In this document: in pieces, positions 50,980-60,511 of the stretch
Layout: the number at the start of each line of letters is the position of its first letter
Position numbering within the stretch: the first letter of the stretch is position 1
From: Hydrogenivirga caldilitoris
GTDB lineage: Bacteria > Aquificota > Aquificia > Aquificales > Aquificaceae
DNA: 64,000 bases
Assembly: GCF_003664005.1 (NCBI RefSeq)
Contig: NZ_RCCJ01000001.1
Location: forward strand, 186,001-250,000
Reading direction: 5' to 3'
The notes under the pieces: model-generated
What the model was told of the DNA's origin: nothing
The model's input: the letters and a program-made list of their open reading frames with translations, nothing else
Databases searched by the model: none
Made by a program: the position numbers and the translations under genes

Positions 50980-51576
50980 ATGGGGCTTAAACTCCCACAA
51001 CCTTCCTACAGGGGAAGACTGACCCTTGAAGAGGCGTTGCTGAGAAGAAGGTCTGTAAGGGAATACCTCCCAGAACCTCTGTCCCTTGAAGAGGTTTCTC
51101 AGCTTCTCTGGGCGGCGCAGGGGGTAACAGACCCTTACGGTTTTAGAACGGCACCGTCCGCTGGGGCTCTCTACCCTCTGGAGGTTTACATACACGCTAC
51201 TTACATTGACGGTCTTGAAACAGGCATATACAGGTACGATCCTCATAGACATTATCTGATAGATGTAAAGATGGGGAATTACGTTCGCGATATATACACA
51301 GCCTCTCTTTCCCAGGCTCAGGTTTTGAACGCACCTCTCCTTATGATGTTCTTCGCCATATTTGGGAGGACCACGGCTAAGTACGGTAAGAGAGGGATAA
51401 GGTACGTGTTTAATGAGGTTGGTCATGCGGGACAGAACGTTTATCTTCAGGCCACTTCCCTCGGGCTTGGGACTGTGGTAATAGGAGCTTTTTACGATGA
51501 GGAGCTTAAAAGCATAGTTGGCACAAGGAGAGACGAGGAGCCTCTATACATAATGCCAGTCGGGAGGGTAGAATAG
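50980..51576 (+). CDS. SagB/nitroreductase-type FMN oxidoreductase
   Basis: 198 residues from ATG 50980 (frame open from 50944, which would overlap gatA). Nitroreductase fold with [54 protein letters not shown] and a final PVGRVE. The SAGALYPLE motif is typical of the SagB-type branch that oxidises heterocycle rings in peptides, but free-standing members act on unknown substrates. No thiazole/oxazole-peptide genes are near. Diverges from gatA and lies four bases before glmS. Confidence 0.82.
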   Translation: MGLKLPQPSYRGRLTLEEALLRRRSVREYLPEPLSLEEVSQLLWAAQGVTDPYGFRTAPSAGALYPLEVYIHATYIDGLETGIYRYDPHRHYLIDVKMGNYVRDIYTASLSQAQVLNAPLLMMFFAIFGRTTAKYGKRGIRYVFNEVGHAGQNVYLQATSLGLGTVVIGAFYDEELKSIVGTRRDEEPLYIMPVGRVE

Positions 51577-51580
51577 AAAC

Positions 51581-53359
51581 ATGTGCGGGATTATAGGTTA
51601 CACAGGTAAGGAAGCGGCTCTCCCACTTATACTTGGCGGACTTGAAAGGCTTGAGTACAGAGGGTACGATTCCGCCGGTATAGCTCTGATAGAAGATGGG
51701 AAACTCATAGTTGAGAAGAGGGTCGGAAAGATAAGGGAGCTGGTAAAAAACCTCTGGGGTAAACCTTACAGGGGTAAGACTGGAATAGGACACACAAGAT
51801 GGGCAACCCATGGAGAGCCTTCTCAGGAGAATGCCCATCCCCACACCGACTCAAAAAATGAGTTTGCCGTTGTTCATAACGGTATAGTTGAAAACTACCT
51901 TGAATTGAAGAGAGAACTGGAAAGCGAGGGAGTTACGTTCCGCTCCGGAACAGATACAGAGGTTATAGCTCACCTGATAGCAAGAGCCTATAAGGGAGAC
52001 CTGCTGGAGGCTGTCCTTGATATCGTAGGAAGGCTCAAAGGTGCTTTCGCCTTTGCTGTGATAACAGTGCATGAACCGATGAGGGTTGTGGGGGTTAAGC
52101 AGGGAAGCCCCCTCGTTGTTGGTATAGGTGAAGGGGAAAACTTCCTCGCCTCTGATATACCGGCGATACTACCCTACACAAGGAGTATAATCACATTGAA
52201 CGACGGGGAGATAGCCGATATAACCCCGGAAGGGGTCAACATATACGACTTTAACGGAAACCCCGTAACAAAGGAGATAGTGATAGTCCCCTGGGACATA
52301 ATATCGGCAGAAAAGTCGGGATTCAAGCACTTCATGTTAAAGGAGATTTATGAACAGCCTAAGGCTGTGGGAGACACCATAAGGGGTCTTATGTCTTCAG
52401 GTGAAGAGCCACCATTTTCCCTGAAAAGCTTCAGGCGCATTCTGATTATAGCCTGTGGCACCTCCTACCATGCCGGTCTTGTGGGAAAATTCTGGATAGA
52501 GAAGCTTGCTGGTGTACCTACCGAAGTGGTCTATGCCTCGGAGTTCAGATACGGGGATTTCCCGGTCGGTGAAGAAGACCTCATAATAGGCGTATCCCAG
52601 TCCGGTGAGACCATAGATACCAAATTCGCTGTAAACTTTGCCAGGGAAAGAGGCGCCAGAACTTTATCAATAGTGAACGTTGTGGGGAGTTCAATAGACA
52701 GGGAGTCTGACTATACACTGCACACCCATGCCGGTCCTGAGATAGGGGTGGCTGCAACGAAAACCTTTACAGCTCAGCTTGCAGCCCTTTACTTCCTTGC
52801 TTCAACAGAGCATCCAGACAGATACAAACTCCTGGAGGAACTCTTTAAGGTTCCTGCGAGGATAGAGAGAACCCTTGAGAAGTCTGAAGCTATTGAGAAA
52901 CTCGCCGACAGGTACATGAATAGGAGGGATTTCCTTTACCTCGGTAGATACCTGAGCTACCCTATAGCCCTTGAGGGAGCCCTCAAGTTAAAGGAGATAT
53001 CCTACATACATGCGGAAGGTTACCCTGCAGGGGAGATGAAGCACGGACCCATAGCTCTGATAGATGAGAAGATGCCTGTTGTGGTTTTGGCACCTCAGGA
53101 TAGGGTTTACGATAAAACCCTTGCAAACATTGAAGAGGTCAAGACCAGAAAGGGTAAGGTGATAGGTGTTGGTTTTGAAGGGGACGATAAACTTGAGAAG
53201 CTCTGTAATGAATTTATAGGTGTACCACCCATTGAGGAGGACTTTACCCCGTTCCTCACCGTAGTTCCGCTGCAACTACTTGCCTACCATATAGCAAGTA
53301 AGCTTGGGCTTGACGTGGACCAGCCCAGAAACCTTGCGAAGACCGTTACGGTTGAGTAA
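51581..53359 (+). CDS. glmS: Glutamine--fructose-6-phosphate aminotransferase
   Basis: 592 residues; first step of UDP-GlcNAc synthesis for cell wall and lipid A. An N-terminal glutaminase domain with Cys2 nucleophile (MCGIIGYTG) and GHTRWATHGEPS is followed by two SIS domains with CGTSYHAGLVGKFWIEKLAG, SQSGETIDTKFA and EGYPAGEMKHGPIALID, ending in LAKTVTVE. The length is slightly short of the usual 609. No glmS ribozyme is visible: only four bases separate it from the nitroreductase gene. It is followed by argF on the other strand, one base after. Confidence 0.97.
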   Translation: MCGIIGYTGKEAALPLILGGLERLEYRGYDSAGIALIEDGKLIVEKRVGKIRELVKNLWGKPYRGKTGIGHTRWATHGEPSQENAHPHTDSKNEFAVVHNGIVENYLELKRELESEGVTFRSGTDTEVIAHLIARAYKGDLLEAVLDIVGRLKGAFAFAVITVHEPMRVVGVKQGSPLVVGIGEGENFLASDIPAILPYTRSIITLNDGEIADITPEGVNIYDFNGNPVTKEIVIVPWDIISAEKSGFKHFMLKEIYEQPKAVGDTIRGLMSSGEEPPFSLKSFRRILIIACGTSYHAGLVGKFWIEKLAGVPTEVVYASEFRYGDFPVGEEDLIIGVSQSGETIDTKFAVNFARERGARTLSIVNVVGSSIDRESDYTLHTHAGPEIGVAATKTFTAQLAALYFLASTEHPDRYKLLEELFKVPARIERTLEKSEAIEKLADRYMNRRDFLYLGRYLSYPIALEGALKLKEISYIHAEGYPAGEMKHGPIALIDEKMPVVVLAPQDRVYDKTLANIEEVKTRKGKVIGVGFEGDDKLEKLCNEFIGVPPIEEDFTPFLTVVPLQLLAYHIASKLGLDVDQPRNLAKTVTVE

Positions 53360-53360
53360 A

Positions 53361-54281
53361 TCACGATTTTTCAAAGAGGAATTCAAGGAGAACCTTTTGG
53401 GTGTGGAGTCTGTTCTCCGCTTGATTGAATATGAAGTCGGCGTGCTTTTCAAAAACCTCTTCGGTGATCTCCTCACCCTTTTTGGCAGGTAGACAGTGCA
53501 TAACAAGGACTTCCGGCTTTGCATGGGAAAGGAGCTCTTCGTTTACCTGGTAAGGTTTAAGGGTGTTCAGCTTCTCTTCGTCGCGGCTGTCTCCCATACT
53601 GAACCACACGTCCGTATAAACAACATCCGCATCTCTCACAGCTTCAAGAGGGTTTACAGTAAGGTACACGTTTCCCCCGGTGAAGTTGGACAGGTCAAGA
53701 CCCGCCTGCAGGTAATAGCTGTCAGGTCCGTAACCCTCCGGTGTAGCTACAAAGAGATTCAGACCGAAGAGTCCTGCAGCCACAAGCCACGTGTTGCATA
53801 CGTTGTTTCCGTCCCCAACGTAGGCTATCTTTATGTCCTTTACACCATCTCCAAACCTCTCGTAAAGGGTGAAGACGTCGCTCAAGAGCTGACACGGATG
53901 GGATTTATCGGTGAGGGCGTTTATCACTGGAACTTTTGACCACTTGGCGAACTCCTCAAGCCAGGTGTGAGAGTTATTCCTTATCACCACACCGTCTACG
54001 TATCTTGATAAGGTTCTGGCTGTATCCTTTACATCCTCGCCCCTGGAGAGCTGCAAATGTCCTTCCTGGAGGAAGAGAGGCCTGCCGCCCATAAGGTTTA
54101 TAGCCACCTCAAAGGAAACTCGTGTCCTCGTGGAAGGTTTTGTGAAAAGAAGGGCTATGTTCCTCCCTGATAGAACGTTGTTTAGCTCTTCGTCACCCTG
54201 TTTTACACTTTTCACCCTTTTTACTATGTACCATGCCTCTTCCGGGTCTAGGTTCCAGAGGTCTATAAAGTCTCTCTTCAT
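53361..54281 (-). CDS. argF: Ornithine carbamoyltransferase
   Basis: 306 residues. It makes citrulline from ornithine and carbamoyl phosphate in arginine synthesis. Carbamoyl-phosphate motif FTKPSTRTRVSFEVA; ornithine-side DKSHPCQLLSDVFT, VAATPEG-like (FVATPEGYGPD), DVWFSMGD (the SMG of the 240s loop) and VMHCLPAKKGEE near the C-terminus. The Cys-Leu-Pro in HCLP is typical of OTC rather than aspartate transcarbamoylase. It is separate from other arg genes. Confidence 0.96.
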   Translation of the reverse strand: MKRDFIDLWNLDPEEAWYIVKRVKSVKQGDEELNNVLSGRNIALLFTKPSTRTRVSFEVAINLMGGRPLFLQEGHLQLSRGEDVKDTARTLSRYVDGVVIRNNSHTWLEEFAKWSKVPVINALTDKSHPCQLLSDVFTLYERFGDGVKDIKIAYVGDGNNVCNTWLVAAGLFGLNLFVATPEGYGPDSYYLQAGLDLSNFTGGNVYLTVNPLEAVRDADVVYTDVWFSMGDSRDEEKLNTLKPYQVNEELLSHAKPEVLVMHCLPAKKGEEITEEVFEKHADFIFNQAENRLHTQKVLLEFLFEKS

Positions 54282-54307
54282 AGGACTATTATAACTGGAG
54301 AAAACAC

Positions 54308-55960
54308 CTAAAAGCTCACGCCGAGCTTTTTAAGCTTCTCAATTAGTCTTTCCCTCTGTCCCTTCTCGCCCTCTTTGCCCGCTTCAAGGAGCTTGAGAGC
54401 TGACTTGTAGTATTCCAAAGCGGGTTCCCTGTAACCCATTTTCAATAAAACGTCGCCTACGTGTTCGTTCACAACAGGGTCATCGTACGCCTTACTCAGG
54501 GCATCAAGGAGGTACTGAATAGCCTTCTCATAGTCCCCTTTCAGGTAGTAAACCCAACCCATACTGTCTATGTAAGCTGGGTTCTCAGGCTCTGCCTTAA
54601 GAGCCCTTTCTATCAGTGCCTGTGCCTCCTCTATCCTGGTAGTCCCGTACCAGAGCAGCAGAGAGTACCCCAGGTGGTTGTAAAGGTCTGGGTCCTCAGG
54701 GTTGAGCTCTATCGCCTTTCTGAGGTTATCTTCAGCTTCTATGATTTTTCCCAGGTAGTCCATGGCTATCGCCTTTAAGAAGTAAGCTCTGTATTCCTTT
54801 GGTAAGATGGCTATCGCCTGGTCAAGGACCTTTACGGCTTCTTCATACTCCTTCTTTTCCATATACAGGTTTGCTTTAAGCATCAAAAGCTTTACATTTG
54901 CCGGGTTTTGCTTTAAACCTTCCTCTATAAGTTTCTCAGCCTCTCTATATCTCTTTAGGTTTAGGTAAACGTTCGCAAGCCTCTCAATTATCCTCTGGTT
55001 GTTGGGAACAAGTTTGTAAAGTTTTTCATATACATCAACAGCCTTCTCTGCTTCTCCCGTAAGCTCCATAGACAGGGCGTAAGAGTAAGCCACATTGAGG
55101 TCTTCTGGATGATGACTATACAACTCGGAGAGTATCTTCTTTGCCCTCTCAAATTCACCCGACTGAAGGAGCGTGATCGCGAGCTGGTGTTTGTACTGAT
55201 AGTTCGTAGGGTCTATCTCGCTGAGCTTTTCATACAGTTCCTTCGCTTCCTGAAATCTTCCGGTTGCCATGTATAGCTGAGCTAACTTTTCCAGAGCCGA
55301 GCGGTTATCGGGGTCTTCCTTGAGTATGCTTTTGTACAACTTCTCAGCCTCGCTGAACTTTTCGCTCTGCTCATATATCTTTCCAAGTGTCACAAAGGCA
55401 GCTTCAAAGGTCTTTTTTATGTCCAAGGCTTTCTGAAAGTACTCCACGGCTGTATCAACCTTTCCTTCGCTCAGGTAAAGCTGTCCAAGGAGGTAATAGG
55501 GGAAGGGGTTATCCGGGTTCAGCTCTGCGAATCTGTGGAGTACCTCCTTTGCCTCTTTCATCTTCTTTGCCTTTATGTACTCGTCTGCAAGGAATATTAG
55601 GATCTCCCTGTTGTCAGGGAACTTCTTGCGGGCTTTCTCAAGTATTTCAAGAGCTTTAACTTTCTCCCCCTGGAGCTTGTATATACTGTACAGGGCTATG
55701 TAGGGTTCCACGTTGTTGGGATAGCGTTTCTTATATTCCTTCGCCAGCTCCAGAGCTTTATCCGTGTTCTTTAGAGACATCTCCAGCCTTATGGTGTCCA
55801 TATAAAGGGATGGGGTTGGTTTCTCCTCAACAGCCTGAAGGCAGAACAGCTCGGCTTCCTTCGGTTTGTCCGAGAGATACCTGCACATGACGTAGTCGTA
55901 ATAGTAATTGGCGTAAGAAAAAGTTGTGATAACACCTAAGGTTAAAATTATCTTCTTCAT
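54308..55960 (-). CDS. Tetratricopeptide repeat protein, exported
   Basis: 550 residues with an N-terminal signal (MKKIILTLGVITTFSYA). The remainder is about 14-15 tandem TPR helices-pairs of 34 residues with the usual W/L-G-Y-A-F-A-P pattern (for example NPFPYYLLGQLYLSEGKVDT). It is thus a periplasmic or outer-membrane scaffold. A role in assembling envelope or c-type cytochrome/secretion complexes is possible but not shown. Its gene overlaps the usp gene (ATGA) at the end of the pgk-suhB-usp-TPR transcript. Confidence 0.88.
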   Translation of the reverse strand: MKKIILTLGVITTFSYANYYYDYVMCRYLSDKPKEAELFCLQAVEEKPTPSLYMDTIRLEMSLKNTDKALELAKEYKKRYPNNVEPYIALYSIYKLQGEKVKALEILEKARKKFPDNREILIFLADEYIKAKKMKEAKEVLHRFAELNPDNPFPYYLLGQLYLSEGKVDTAVEYFQKALDIKKTFEAAFVTLGKIYEQSEKFSEAEKLYKSILKEDPDNRSALEKLAQLYMATGRFQEAKELYEKLSEIDPTNYQYKHQLAITLLQSGEFERAKKILSELYSHHPEDLNVAYSYALSMELTGEAEKAVDVYEKLYKLVPNNQRIIERLANVYLNLKRYREAEKLIEEGLKQNPANVKLLMLKANLYMEKKEYEEAVKVLDQAIAILPKEYRAYFLKAIAMDYLGKIIEAEDNLRKAIELNPEDPDLYNHLGYSLLLWYGTTRIEEAQALIERALKAEPENPAYIDSMGWVYYLKGDYEKAIQYLLDALSKAYDDPVVNEHVGDVLLKMGYREPALEYYKSALKLLEAGKEGEKGQRERLIEKLKKLGVSF

Positions 55961-56844
55961 TCTCTACCTTCCTTGTAGATTAGTATAGGTATATCAACCT
56001 TCTTAAAGACCTCAGTTGAGGTGCTACCAAGGAGTATCCTCTTCAGTCCGGAAAGCCCCCTACTCCCCATTACAAGCAGCTCTATATCACTATCCTCCTT
56101 TATGTGTTCAACTATCGCCTGTGCCGGGTCTTTCTCGCTCAGGAAACTGGCTGATACGTCAAAACCTTCCAGAGAGAACCTTTCCTTGAGCTTGTCAAGG
56201 TACTTTTTCTTTTCTTCTCTGTACCTGTCGTACAGAGCTTCTCCAATCTTTTCAACAATCGGGAGCTCTATGGGTTCTTCAATGTGAAGAATTTCAACCC
56301 TTACCTTGAAAGGTTTTAAGAACTTAAGGGCAAACTCAACCGTTTTCTCTGCGGTTTTTGAAAAATCGTAAGCTATTAGAACCTTCTTGCCGAAGGTTGG
56401 TTCGGACCCCTTTATAACAAGGACAGGTTTTACCGAGTGTTTCACAACCTTCTCTGCAGTTGAACCTATAAGTATCTTCTCAACCAGCCCCTTTTTATGA
56501 CTTCCTATAATTACTAGGTCTGGGTTCTCCCTTTCCTCGGCTTCCAATATTAGGTCTCTGGGATCGCCCACTTCAACCAAGGTCTTAGATGGAACGGGTT
56601 TTAAAAATTCGGTCAGACCTCTGAGCTTCTCCTCTGCTTCCCTCCTCTTCTTCTCCTCTATCTCCTGTAGCACCTTTATATCTATGACGTCAACTGTTAA
56701 ACTCTCCGGATAGGGTATGTATATAGCTGGAGATACAGCATGAAATAGCACAACCTCCCCTTTGTGAGCCTGGGCTATGTTCTTGACAACCCTGAGCACA
56801 ACGTTGGTTATGTCTGAAAAGTCAACCGGTACAAGAATCTTCAA
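55957..56844 (-). CDS. Tandem universal stress protein (UspA x2)
   Basis: 295 residues, two Usp domains (1-147, 150-295). Each carries the ATP-binding glycine motif: GSHKKGLVEKILIGSTAEKV and GSRGLSGLKRILLGSTSTEV. So it is probably an ATP-binding stress protein rather than a nucleotide-free type. The partner or target is unknown. It starts one base after the suhB-type gene and is overlapped by the TPR gene (ATGA). Confidence 0.9.
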   Translation of the reverse strand: MKILVPVDFSDITNVVLRVVKNIAQAHKGEVVLFHAVSPAIYIPYPESLTVDVIDIKVLQEIEEKKRREAEEKLRGLTEFLKPVPSKTLVEVGDPRDLILEAEERENPDLVIIGSHKKGLVEKILIGSTAEKVVKHSVKPVLVIKGSEPTFGKKVLIAYDFSKTAEKTVEFALKFLKPFKVRVEILHIEEPIELPIVEKIGEALYDRYREEKKKYLDKLKERFSLEGFDVSASFLSEKDPAQAIVEHIKEDSDIELLVMGSRGLSGLKRILLGSTSTEVFKKVDIPILIYKEGRE

Positions 56845-56845
56845 G

Positions 56846-57631
56846 CTAAGCCTCCTTGATGTGTTTACTCACAATCCCCTCAAGAAAATTCTGTATCTTC
56901 CCGTTTGAAGCGATTATGTCTCTCTTTAACCCCTTTTCCAACATCTTGTAATTACCCCCGGCTTCTTTTAGTATAACAATTCCTGCGGTTATGTCCCATG
57001 GGTGGAGCTCAAACTCAATGAGTCCTTCAAATATACCTTCCGCAACAAAGCAGAGGTCAACGGCGGCTGCGCCAGGTCTTCTCATGGCAGCAACCTTGTC
57101 AAAAACCTCTTTAAATATGAGCCAGTAAGTATCAAGTTCTCTCTTTGCACGGGAGGGAAAACCGTAGGCAACCACGGAGAACTTAACGTCGGAGGTGTTG
57201 CTCACCCTTATAGTCTTTCCGTCTTTAAAGGCTCCCATATCTTTGCCAGCCCAATACATTGAGTTAAAGGCTGGTAGGTAAACAGCCCCGGCTATGGGTT
57301 CTTTCCTGTAGGTCAGCCCTACGGAAACACCAAATATGGGAAAACCAGCTATATAGTTTTTGGTTCCGTCAAGGGGGTCTATATACCACACAAACTCTCC
57401 CTCTTCATCACCGCCCTCTTCCTCACCAACTATTCTGTGTTCCGTGAATCTCCTTGAAAGGTAATCCCTTATCCTCTCCTCCGATGTTTTGTCCACGTAG
57501 CTGACGAAGTCCTTTTCAGCTTTTTCCTCAATGCTTTCATTCTTTACCTTCCTGAAGTTTTCCTTCAGGACTATCCCACCAATTAAAGCTGCTTCTTTTG
57601 CAGCTTGAACAAATACCTCTATCTCCTTCAT
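56846..57631 (-). CDS. suhB: Inositol-monophosphatase-family phosphatase
   Basis: 261 residues, Mg/Li-sensitive phosphatase. Metal site: VGEEEGGDEE (Glu), then WYIDPLDGTKNYIAGFPIFG (DPLDGT), and the C-terminal ELHPWDITAGIVILKEAGG (WDxxAG) complete the active site. Members hydrolyse inositol phosphate, fructose-1,6-bisphosphate or NADP; the substrate here is not fixed. In Aquificales an IMPase-type protein can serve as FBPase, which would fit its position directly after pgk (ATGA overlap). No Archaea-specific features. Confidence 0.85.
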   Translation of the reverse strand: MKEIEVFVQAAKEAALIGGIVLKENFRKVKNESIEEKAEKDFVSYVDKTSEERIRDYLSRRFTEHRIVGEEEGGDEEGEFVWYIDPLDGTKNYIAGFPIFGVSVGLTYRKEPIAGAVYLPAFNSMYWAGKDMGAFKDGKTIRVSNTSDVKFSVVAYGFPSRAKRELDTYWLIFKEVFDKVAAMRRPGAAAVDLCFVAEGIFEGLIEFELHPWDITAGIVILKEAGGNYKMLEKGLKRDIIASNGKIQNFLEGIVSKHIKEA

Positions 57632-58827
57632 GCTTGTAACTCTTTGTCGTCAAGAACTTCCAGACAGGGTAAGGGCTTGCCCTCCAATAACTCCAAGAAT
57701 GCACCTCCACCTGTGGAGACAAAGTCTATGGCGCTGTAAACACCCGCTTTGTGAATCGCATGGTCCGTATCACCTCCACCCGCTATTGTGAGGGCGGAGG
57801 ATTGGGCTATGAGTTTTGCAGTTCCAAAGGTTCCATTCTTGAACCTGTCCAGTTCAAACACACCCATTGGACCGTTCCACACTATGGTCTGGGCATCTGC
57901 GATAATCTCAGACAGAAGCTCAAGAGATACATGCCCTATGTCAAGCCCCATCCATCCATCCGGTATCTCCTGCCAGGGGACTACCCTTGTAGGGGTGTTA
58001 TCAGAAACCTCCTGACCTATGAGAAAGTCAACGGGGAGGTAAAGCTTTACACCAAGTTTCTTTGCCTCTTCAAGAATGTCTAAAGCCGTAGGTATGAGCT
58101 CCTCTTCAACAAGCGAGTTACCAACGCTGTACCCCATAGCCTTTATGAAGGTAAAAGCCATAGCTCCGCCGATGAAGAGCTTATCTACCCTATTTAAAAG
58201 GTTCTTTATTATCCCAAGCTTTGTTGAGACCTTAGCTCCCCCCAAGACTGCGACAACCGGCCTTTGTGGGTTTATCATCGCCTTTTCAAAGTAATTTATT
58301 TCCTTCTCAAGGAGGAATCCCATTACAGCAGGCTTTAGAAATTTGGGAACGAGATAAACAGAGGCATGTTTCCTGTGACAGGTTCCAAAGGCATCGCTCA
58401 CATAAACTTCTCCAAGGCTTGCCAGCTCTTTTGCAAAATTCTCATCGCCCTTGGTCTCACCCTCATGGAATCTGAGGTTCTCCAATAAAAGCACTTCCCC
58501 CTCGGAGAGGGTTTCAACCATTCCCTTTACCTCTTCACCCACACAGTCAGGAGCTATGCGGACTTCCTTTTCCAGAAAGCGAGAGAGCCTTTTGGCAACC
58601 GGGGCAAGGGAAAAACGGGGGTCTCTTCCCTTTGGCCTGTCCAGATGGGACATCAGTATTATCTTTGCCCTTGCGTCCATCAGATACTCAATCGTTGGTA
58701 AGCAAGCCCTTATACGGGTATCGTCCACTATGTTCCCTTGCTCATCAATTGGTACGTTAAAGTCAACCCTTACGAGAACTCTCTTACCGCGGACATCAAT
58801 GTCCCTTAGACTCTTCTTTTTGTGCAT
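57628..58827 (-). CDS. pgk: Phosphoglycerate kinase
   Basis: 399 residues. It interconverts 1,3-bisphosphoglycerate/ADP and 3-phosphoglycerate/ATP; in this autotroph it runs toward gluconeogenesis. Motifs: RVLVRVDFNVPIDE, SHLDRPKGRDPRFSLAPVAK, VVAVLGGAKVSTKLGIIKNL, GPMGVFELD and the ATP-site GGGDTDHAI with STGGGAFLELLEGK. The length is standard. First gene of the pgk-suhB-usp-TPR string, and diverges from the YaaA-like gene. Confidence 0.97.
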   Translation of the reverse strand: MHKKKSLRDIDVRGKRVLVRVDFNVPIDEQGNIVDDTRIRACLPTIEYLMDARAKIILMSHLDRPKGRDPRFSLAPVAKRLSRFLEKEVRIAPDCVGEEVKGMVETLSEGEVLLLENLRFHEGETKGDENFAKELASLGEVYVSDAFGTCHRKHASVYLVPKFLKPAVMGFLLEKEINYFEKAMINPQRPVVAVLGGAKVSTKLGIIKNLLNRVDKLFIGGAMAFTFIKAMGYSVGNSLVEEELIPTALDILEEAKKLGVKLYLPVDFLIGQEVSDNTPTRVVPWQEIPDGWMGLDIGHVSLELLSEIIADAQTIVWNGPMGVFELDRFKNGTFGTAKLIAQSSALTIAGGGDTDHAIHKAGVYSAIDFVSTGGGAFLELLEGKPLPCLEVLDDKELQA

Positions 58828-58874
58828 GGAAAGATTCTACCATAAGGATATAAGCTTACCCTTATAATACTTAT

Positions 58875-59558
58875 ATGGCTTTTTACCTACTACCCTGGAG
58901 CAGAGAGAAGTCCAGAATGGACCTTATGAAAAGAAACCTCTTTGAGGTCTGGAAGGATAAAGAGCTCAATAGGTTCCCGGAGCTGAACCCTCTCAGAGAG
59001 GCTCTCATAAGGAGCTTCGGTGTTGAGACTTCACCCCTTGCGCCCGCTTACAGAAGGTACAAGAATAAATTCTGGGAAGAGTTGAGTTTCTGGGCTCTTC
59101 CTTTAAGGGTTCAGGAAGATATAAAGGAAAAGGGGCTTGTATTTTCTCCGCTGTTCGGAGTTATCGGTGCTGGGGACCCGATACCCCTTTATGAGCTTAG
59201 CTGGAAGGATACCTATGAAGGCAAGGAGCTGAAAGACTTTTGGAGGGAACACCTTTCCCAGCTCCTTGGCAAACTTTTTGAAGGGGAGACGGTTTACGAT
59301 TTCACCTCAACGGAGGAGAGGGGAGTGGTTAGTTTTCCAGAAGGTACGCGCAGGGTATTGTTTGAGTATTACAGAGGAGACAAACGTGTTATAAACACCT
59401 TGCCTCACAGAGCCTATACCCTTAGGTATATCGTGGAAAAAGACGTTACCCTTGAGACCCTTCACAAGATAAACTTTTTAGACTATAAAGTTAAGGACGT
59501 CAGGGAAGAGGAAAGTTGTATGAAGGTTATCCTTCAGAGCGAGGGGAAATATATATGA
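58875..59558 (+). CDS. YaaA/DUF328-family-like protein
   Basis: 227 residues, resembling YaaA, a protein that limits intracellular iron during peroxide stress in E. coli. The match is by pattern: FSPLFGVIGAGDPIPLYELS (in YaaA: [20 protein letters not shown]), then LKDFWREHLSQLL and VYDFTSTEE. It lacks other recognisable domains. The start codon follows TATAAT-like sequence in a 47-base gap to pgk. The 3' end overlaps the glycosyltransferase start (ATGA), suggesting coupling. Confidence 0.72.
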   Translation: MAFYLLPWSREKSRMDLMKRNLFEVWKDKELNRFPELNPLREALIRSFGVETSPLAPAYRRYKNKFWEELSFWALPLRVQEDIKEKGLVFSPLFGVIGAGDPIPLYELSWKDTYEGKELKDFWREHLSQLLGKLFEGETVYDFTSTEERGVVSFPEGTRRVLFEYYRGDKRVINTLPHRAYTLRYIVEKDVTLETLHKINFLDYKVKDVREEESCMKVILQSEGKYI

Positions 59559-60502
59559 TCTCTGTAGTTATACCGACTTACAACGAAGAAGAGAACGTGC
59601 CTGTTCTTTACGAGAAGCTAAAAGGGGTTTTAGACTCCCTGAATGAAGAGTATGAGATTATATTCGTTGACGACGGTAGCTACGATAGAACACCTGAGAT
59701 ATTGAAAGAGTTGGCTGATAAGGATAAAAGGGTTAAGGTTATCCGTTTCAGGAGAAATTATGGACAGACGGCGGCTATGTACGCCGGATTTGAGTACGCA
59801 AAGGGGGACGTCATTATAACTATGGACGCGGACCTCCAGAATGACCCTGAAGACATACCAAAACTTCTGGAAAAGCTTCAGGAAGGCTATGATATAGTAA
59901 GCGGTTGGAGGAAAGACAGAAAAGACCCCTTTCTTTCAAGAAAACTCCCTTCCAGGATAGCTAACTGGATAATTTCCAGAGTAACAGGTGTTGAGCTTCA
60001 CGATTACGGATGTACTCTGAAAGCCTATAGGGCTGATATCGCTAAGAGGTTCAGACTCTATGGGGATATGCACAGGTTTTTACCGGCTCTCGCCAATAGG
60101 TTCGGTGCGAGAGTTACTGAAATCCCAGTAAAGCACCACCCAAGACTTTACGGAAAGTCAAAGTACGGCATAGGTAGGACCGTAAGGGTTATCCTTGACA
60201 TATTCCTGGTTAAGTTCCTGAACGAGTACATAACGAAGCCTCTCTATGTATTTGGGGGTTTTGGTTTCTTGCTTCTCTGTGTTGGAGTGGTCATAGAGCT
60301 TTATCTTACCTTTGTTAAGCTCTTTACCGGTGAAGATATAGGCGGTAGACCCCTTCTTATACTCGGTGTTCTACTTATACTTGCAGGCATACAGCTCCTG
60401 TCCACGGGTATAATAGCTGAGTTGATAATAAGGACTTACTATGAATCAAGAGGCGAGAAGCCTTACGTTATTGACGAGAAGATAAATTTGGAAGAGCATT
60501 AA
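59555..60502 (+). CDS. GT2 glycosyltransferase, polyprenyl-phosphate type
   Basis: 315 residues from ATG 59555 (ATGA overlap, AGGGGAA ahead). An N-terminal GT-A domain (SVVIPTYNEEENVPVLYEKL, FVDDGSYDRTPEILKEL, ITMDADLQNDPEDIPKLLEK with the metal-binding DAD) is followed by two C-terminal membrane spans (YVFGGFGFLLLCVGVVIELY; LLILGVLLILAGIQLLSTG). This arrangement is that of GtrB/DPM-like enzymes that load sugars onto undecaprenyl phosphate for transfer in the periplasm. The sugar is unknown. No matching flippase or transferase is adjacent. Confidence 0.92.
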   Translation: MISVVIPTYNEEENVPVLYEKLKGVLDSLNEEYEIIFVDDGSYDRTPEILKELADKDKRVKVIRFRRNYGQTAAMYAGFEYAKGDVIITMDADLQNDPEDIPKLLEKLQEGYDIVSGWRKDRKDPFLSRKLPSRIANWIISRVTGVELHDYGCTLKAYRADIAKRFRLYGDMHRFLPALANRFGARVTEIPVKHHPRLYGKSKYGIGRTVRVILDIFLVKFLNEYITKPLYVFGGFGFLLLCVGVVIELYLTFVKLFTGEDIGGRPLLILGVLLILAGIQLLSTGIIAELIIRTYYESRGEKPYVIDEKINLEEH

Positions 60503-60511
60503 ACTTAAATT

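Noticed and set aside
51577-51580. glmS ribozyme
   Set aside because: There are only four bases between the nitroreductase stop and the glmS start.
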